Shown here: one piece after another, positions 21,452 to 24,930 of the stretch
Layout: every line of letters starts with the position of its first letter
Numbering within the stretch: position 1 is the stretch's first letter
Source: DATAES01 sp036257895
GTDB taxonomy: Bacteria; Actinomycetota; Acidimicrobiia; Acidimicrobiales; JACDCH01
Direction of reading: 5' to 3'
DNA length: 24,930 nucleotides
Assembly: GCA_036257895.1 (NCBI GenBank)
Contig: DATAES010000197.1
Coordinates: 1-24,930, forward strand
The notes under the pieces: model-generated
Told to the model about the DNA's origin: nothing
Seen by the model: the letters and a program-made list of their open reading frames with translations, nothing else
Databases searched by the model: none
Program-made: the position numbers and the translations under genes

Positions 21452-23257
21452 GTGCGGGTCGGTGTCGACACGGGCGGAACCTTCACTGACGCCGTTGCCG
21501 AGGACGGAACCATCGTCAAGGTGCTGTCGATCCCGGACGACCCTGCGGCAGCGGTGCGCGACGCCGTCGAAGCCCTCGGCGATCCCAGTCGGTCACCGAG
21601 GCCCACGGTGCTCGCCCACGGGACGACCATTGCGACGAATGCTCTGCTCGAGCGAACAGGCGCCACCGTCGCGCTCGTGACGACTGCGGGCTTCGCCGAC
21701 GTCGTCGAGATCGCCCGCCAGGACCGTCCGTCGCTATATGACCCGTTCGCCGATCGTCCGCGACCGCTCGTGGAACGGCGACTCCGCTTCGAGGTCGGGG
21801 GTCGGCTGGGGCCCAATGGCGACGAGCTCGAACCGGTCGATCTCACGGGCTTGCTGCCCTTGCCTGGCGGCGTCGAAGCGGTTGCCGTGTGTCTGCTCCA
21901 CAGCGATCTCTCCGCGGGGCACGAAACTACGGTGGCACGTGCGTTGCGCGACGCGGGACACGACGTCACCGCGTCGAGTGACGTCTCGCCCGAGTTCCGC
22001 GAGTACGAGCGCACACTGACCACGGTCGTGAACGCGTACCTACGCCGCCCGTGCCGCGACTACCTCTCGCGCTTGGCGGTCCTCGCTGACGCCGTGTTCG
22101 TGCTCACCTCTGCCGGTGGGCTCGTGCCCGTCGCCGACGCCGCCGGCGTGCCTGCGGCCTTGTTGCTGTCCGGCCCGGCCGGCGGTGTGCTGGCGGGGGC
22201 CGCCGCCGCGGCCGCGAACGGGTTCGGTGATTCGATCACGTTCGACATGGGAGGCACGTCGACCGACGTCTGTCTCGTGCGCGGCGCGGTGCCAGAACCA
22301 GCACCCGAACGACTCGTCGCCGGTTTCCCTATTCGCCTGCCGTCGGTCGACGTGCACACCATCGGTGCCGGAGGCGGCTCGATCGCACGCATCGACGTTG
22401 GAGGCGCGCTGGCCGTCGGTCCGGCGAGTGCGGGCGCGGTGCCGGGGCCCGCGTGCTACGGGCGAGGTGGTGACGCACCGACGGTCACCGATGCCGACCT
22501 CGTTCTCGGACGAATCCCTGCGGATCACCCGTTTCCCGGGCTCGGCGTCCTCGACGTTGCCGCGGCCGCGTCGACGCTCGAGCGAGCCGGCGTCGATCCC
22601 GCAGGCGTCGTGACCGTGGTGAATGCAGCGATGGAGCAAGCGGTTCGCACCGTGACCGTGGCGCGCGGTGTCGACCCGCGCTCCTGTGCGCTCGTCGCGT
22701 TCGGTGGGGCCGGGCCGTTGCACGCGTGCGAGCTCGCAGACGCACTCGGCATCACGTCGGTCGTCGTCCCAGCGCGCGCGGGGGTGTTGTCCGCGGTGGG
22801 ACTGCTCGGCGCACCGCTCCAGCGTGAGCTCGTACGCTCGTGGCCGGTGCCGTCGTCCGTGGACGGGATCGACGTCGCGCTGGAGTCGCTCGCCGCTGAA
22901 GCGCGCGAGCTCGTCGGCGTCGAGGCCGTGACCTCGACCTACCTGGACGTCCGGTACGCGGGGCAGAGTCACGAACTGACCGTCGCGCGCGTCGACGACT
23001 TCCATGCCGAGCACGCTCGGCGGAACGGCTATGCCCGTCGCGACGCGCCCGTCGAGGTTGTCGCGCTGCGCGCCCGTGCCCGGATCGACTCGCCGGTGCC
23101 TGTGAGCTCGCTCGTGCCGCCGTCCGCGCCGCGGAAGCCGGCGACCGGTCCCGCGGTCATCGCGGAACCGGACTGCACGATCTGGATACCGGCCGGGTGG
23201 GTGGCGCGCGTCGGCGCGGCGGGCGCATTGGTCATCGAACGAACCGCGATCGCGTGA
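21452..23257 (+). CDS. hyuA: Hydantoinase/oxoprolinase subunit A family protein
   Basis: A 601-residue ATP-dependent hydantoinase A-type subunit. The actin-like ATPase phosphate-1 motif is DTGGTFTD (6-13), phosphate-2 is DMGGTSTD (265-272) and AFGGAGPLHACELA lies at 416-429. With subunit B it hydrolyses cyclic amides such as N-methylhydantoin or 5-oxoproline at the cost of ATP, or carboxylates ketones in acetone/acetophenone carboxylase relatives; the substrate here is open. GTG 21452 begins MRVGVDTGG, the family's first strand. It is somewhat shorter than the usual 650-700. Stop and next start overlap as GTGA. Confidence 0.93.
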   Translation: MRVGVDTGGTFTDAVAEDGTIVKVLSIPDDPAAAVRDAVEALGDPSRSPRPTVLAHGTTIATNALLERTGATVALVTTAGFADVVEIARQDRPSLYDPFADRPRPLVERRLRFEVGGRLGPNGDELEPVDLTGLLPLPGGVEAVAVCLLHSDLSAGHETTVARALRDAGHDVTASSDVSPEFREYERTLTTVVNAYLRRPCRDYLSRLAVLADAVFVLTSAGGLVPVADAAGVPAALLLSGPAGGVLAGAAAAAANGFGDSITFDMGGTSTDVCLVRGAVPEPAPERLVAGFPIRLPSVDVHTIGAGGGSIARIDVGGALAVGPASAGAVPGPACYGRGGDAPTVTDADLVLGRIPADHPFPGLGVLDVAAAASTLERAGVDPAGVVTVVNAAMEQAVRTVTVARGVDPRSCALVAFGGAGPLHACELADALGITSVVVPARAGVLSAVGLLGAPLQRELVRSWPVPSSVDGIDVALESLAAEARELVGVEAVTSTYLDVRYAGQSHELTVARVDDFHAEHARRNGYARRDAPVEVVALRARARIDSPVPVSSLVPPSAPRKPATGPAVIAEPDCTIWIPAGWVARVGAAGALVIERTAIA

Positions 23258-24930
23258 GCGAGCTCGATCCGGCTGCGTTGCAGGTGCTGGTCTTCCGGCT
23301 CGAGGGTGTGGCCGACGAGATGGGCGCGGTGTTGCGCCGCGCCGCGTTCAGCCCGAACATCAAGGAGCGGGCGGACTGCTCGGCCGCCGTGTTCACGGCT
23401 GGGGGCGAGCTGCTCCTACAGGCGGAGCACATCCCGGTCCACCTCGGCTCGATGCCGGCGTCGGTGCGCGCCGCCATCGATCGGTTCGGCGACGGGATCG
23501 CGCCGGGCCAGCAAGTGATCCTCAACGATCCGTTCGCAGGCGGGACGCACCTCAACGACATCACGTTGGTCGCGCCCGTCCATGTCGACGGTGCGCTCGC
23601 CGGTTGGGTGGCGAACCGTGCGCACCATGCCGACGTCGGCGGGGGCGCGCCCGGCTCGATCCCGGCCGACGCCACCGAGATCTATCAAGAAGGACTGCGG
23701 CTGCCGCCGATGCTGCTCACGGACGAGGTGCGCTCCGTGCTTTTCGCCAACTCGCGCACGCCCGTCGAGCGCTCTGGTGACCTCGACGCGCAGATCGGAG
23801 CCAACGCGGTCGGCGCGGAGCGGTTGGCGGCAATCATCGCAAGCGGCGCGCCGTGCAATGAGGTGCTCGAGTACGCAGAGCGCCGCATGCGCGCGGCGTT
23901 GCGTGAGATGCCCGACGGCTCCTGGACGGCGACCGATGTGGTCGACTCGACTGGCCCCGAACAGCCGCCCGCCACCATCACCGTGTGCGTGACGATCAAC
24001 GGCGATGAGATCGCATTCGACTTCACCGGCACAGACGAACAGCGGCACGGCAACGTCAACGCGGTCTCGGCCGTCACGACATCGGCGGTGGCGTTCGCGC
24101 TCCGCTCGGTGACGGATCCGACCATTCCTGCAAGCGGTGGTGCGCTCCGTCCACTGCGGGTCGTCGCGCCGCCGGGGACCATCGTCGCCGCACAACCGCC
24201 GGTCGCAGTCGGTGCGGGCAACGTGGAAGTAAGCCAACGGATCGCCGATGTATGTCTTCGTGCTCTCGCGCTTGCCGTTCCCGGTCGTGTCGGTGCCGGG
24301 TCGCAGGGAACGATGAACAACGTCCTCGTCGGCGGCACCAGTGGCACGTGGGTGTACTACGAGACCGTCGGCGGCGGTCAAGGCGGACGTCCCGGTCGAG
24401 CAGGCATGAGCGGGGTCCACACCGGACTGACCAATACAAGTCAAGTTGACTACCGGTCGGGTGCGCCGATGCCCGGCATGTCGGGCGTTCATACGGGCCT
24501 GACCAATACCAGGAACACGCCGATCGAGGCGCTGGAGCGGGCGTATCCGATGCGAGTGCTGCGGTACCGGTTGCGCCGCGGCAGTGGGGGAGGCGGCCTC
24601 GCTTCGGGTGGCGAGGGGATCGAGCGCGATCTGTTGATGGTCGAGGATGCGACGGTGTCGTTGATCACCGAGCGGCGTGTTTCGCAGCCGTGGGGGTTGG
24701 CGGGGGGAGAGCCCGGCGCGGTTGGCGAGAACTGGCTGCTGCCGGGCGGCGACGAGTTACGGGCTGAACGACTACCGGACAAGTGCACGATCCACTTGGC
24801 GACTGGGGACGTGTTGCGCATGCTGACACCGGGTGGCGGGGGATGGGGTCGTCCGCCGGGTCCGGTGACGGGGTTGACGGTGTTCGGTGAGGAGGACGGC
24901 GACACGGTTCGGATCGTCGACTACGACCCG
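23254..24930 (+). CDS. hyuB: Hydantoinase/oxoprolinase subunit B family protein (3' end beyond window)
   Basis: 559 codons of hydantoinase B are visible, nearly the full family length. It begins VSELDPAALQVLVFRLEGV, includes GSMPASVRAAIDRF, LNDPFAGGTHLNDITL and VANRAHHADVGGGAPGS, and ends near the C-terminal GGGGWGRP. GTG 23254 overlaps the HyuA stop by 4 nt (GTGA), so it is translationally coupled; both subunits probably form one complex. A 24-residue insertion at 24439-24510 duplicates GMSGVHTGLTNT relative to the normal family pattern, where that motif occurs once before NTPIEALE. The spacer codons are unusually AT-rich. Confidence 0.93.
   Translation, partial: MSELDPAALQVLVFRLEGVADEMGAVLRRAAFSPNIKERADCSAAVFTAGGELLLQAEHIPVHLGSMPASVRAAIDRFGDGIAPGQQVILNDPFAGGTHLNDITLVAPVHVDGALAGWVANRAHHADVGGGAPGSIPADATEIYQEGLRLPPMLLTDEVRSVLFANSRTPVERSGDLDAQIGANAVGAERLAAIIASGAPCNEVLEYAERRMRAALREMPDGSWTATDVVDSTGPEQPPATITVCVTINGDEIAFDFTGTDEQRHGNVNAVSAVTTSAVAFALRSVTDPTIPASGGALRPLRVVAPPGTIVAAQPPVAVGAGNVEVSQRIADVCLRALALAVPGRVGAGSQGTMNNVLVGGTSGTWVYYETVGGGQGGRPGRAGMSGVHTGLTNTSQVDYRSGAPMPGMSGVHTGLTNTRNTPIEALERAYPMRVLRYRLRRGSGGGGLASGGEGIERDLLMVEDATVSLITERRVSQPWGLAGGEPGAVGENWLLPGGDELRAERLPDKCTIHLATGDVLRMLTPGGGGWGRPPGPVTGLTVFGEEDGDTVRIVDYDP
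24403..24510 (+). repeat. Duplicated GMSGVHTGLTNT motif inside hyuB
   Basis: Copy 1 is 24403-24438 and copy 2 is 24475-24510, 72 bp apart. The 12 encoded residues are identical, but 7 of the 12 codons differ, all synonymously. The 12-residue spacer between them includes the palindrome GTCAA-G-TTGAC (24440-24450). Confidence 0.85.

Noticed and set aside
1..24930. CRISPR arrays, tRNA genes, insertion sequences, phage or toxin-antitoxin modules
   Set aside because: Looked for regular spaced repeats, cloverleaf-like ends and transposase or integrase motifs; none seen by eye.

Overview
This is a GC-rich, densely packed chromosomal segment from an actinobacterium. High GC, GTG starts, probably leaderless genes, a one-chain AceE, an LSm-like small protein and a TIGR03252-type HhH-GPD protein all fit Actinobacteria, and the mix suggests Acidimicrobiia-like lineages (inference; no rRNA or marker gene is present). 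I see no tRNA, rRNA, insertion sequence, phage gene or CRISPR array. Both ends cut genes: an acyl-CoA dehydrogenase on the left and a hydantoinase B-type subunit on the right.  Layout. 1-4.4 kb: end of an acyl-CoA dehydrogenase, a small membrane-anchored protein, an unlisted 42-codon basic protein, and a large ATP-binding LuxR regulator. 4.4-6.0 kb (minus): a GlxA-type regulator (DJ-1 fold plus AraC domain) in tight operon with an isonitrile-hydratase-like DJ-1/PfpI enzyme. 6.1-6.4 kb: a gene-poor gap holding a very long Shine-Dalgarno sequence, a possible Cys-Cys leader peptide, interleaved complementary segments that could form a pseudoknot or a switch, and a textbook intrinsic terminator. 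This is the most unusual part of the window. 6.4-8.7 kb: a small CxxC protein, an alpha/beta hydrolase lacking the nucleophile serine, and an NAD/metal-dependent family 4 glycosidase. 8.7-9.5 kb (minus): a small LSm-like protein and an HhH-GPD repair-type protein. 9.7-10.4 kb: an orphan beta-rich protein. 10.5-14.0 kb: a serine hydrolase (beta-lactamase fold), a DHFR/RibD-like reductase, a persulfide-dioxygenase-like metallo-beta-lactamase/rhodanese protein and a VOC protein.  14.1-17.7 kb: a TetR regulator divergent from an aromatic-ring FAD monooxygenase that overlaps a flavin amine oxidase by 76 bp; a GACAG-type dyad lies between regulator and enzymes, so this looks like a small regulated catabolic or biosynthetic unit. 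17.7-21.4 kb: pyruvate dehydrogenase E1 (aceE), RNase HI (rnhA) and a C-terminal J-domain protein. 21.4-24.9 kb: hydantoinase/oxoprolinase subunits A and B in a GTGA-overlapping operon, fired from a 22-bp intergenic gap that carries two face-to-face -10 elements.  Regulatory style. Several starts sit 6-8 nt after a TAnnnT-like hexamer with no Shine-Dalgarno (1618, 6391, 21452, 21429, perhaps 8895), as expected for leaderless transcripts, while others have strong Shine-Dalgarno sites (5046, 7402, 9698, 11706, 13641, 14033). Two convergent gene pairs are separated by long perfect inverted repeats (10395-10441 and 17661-17716).
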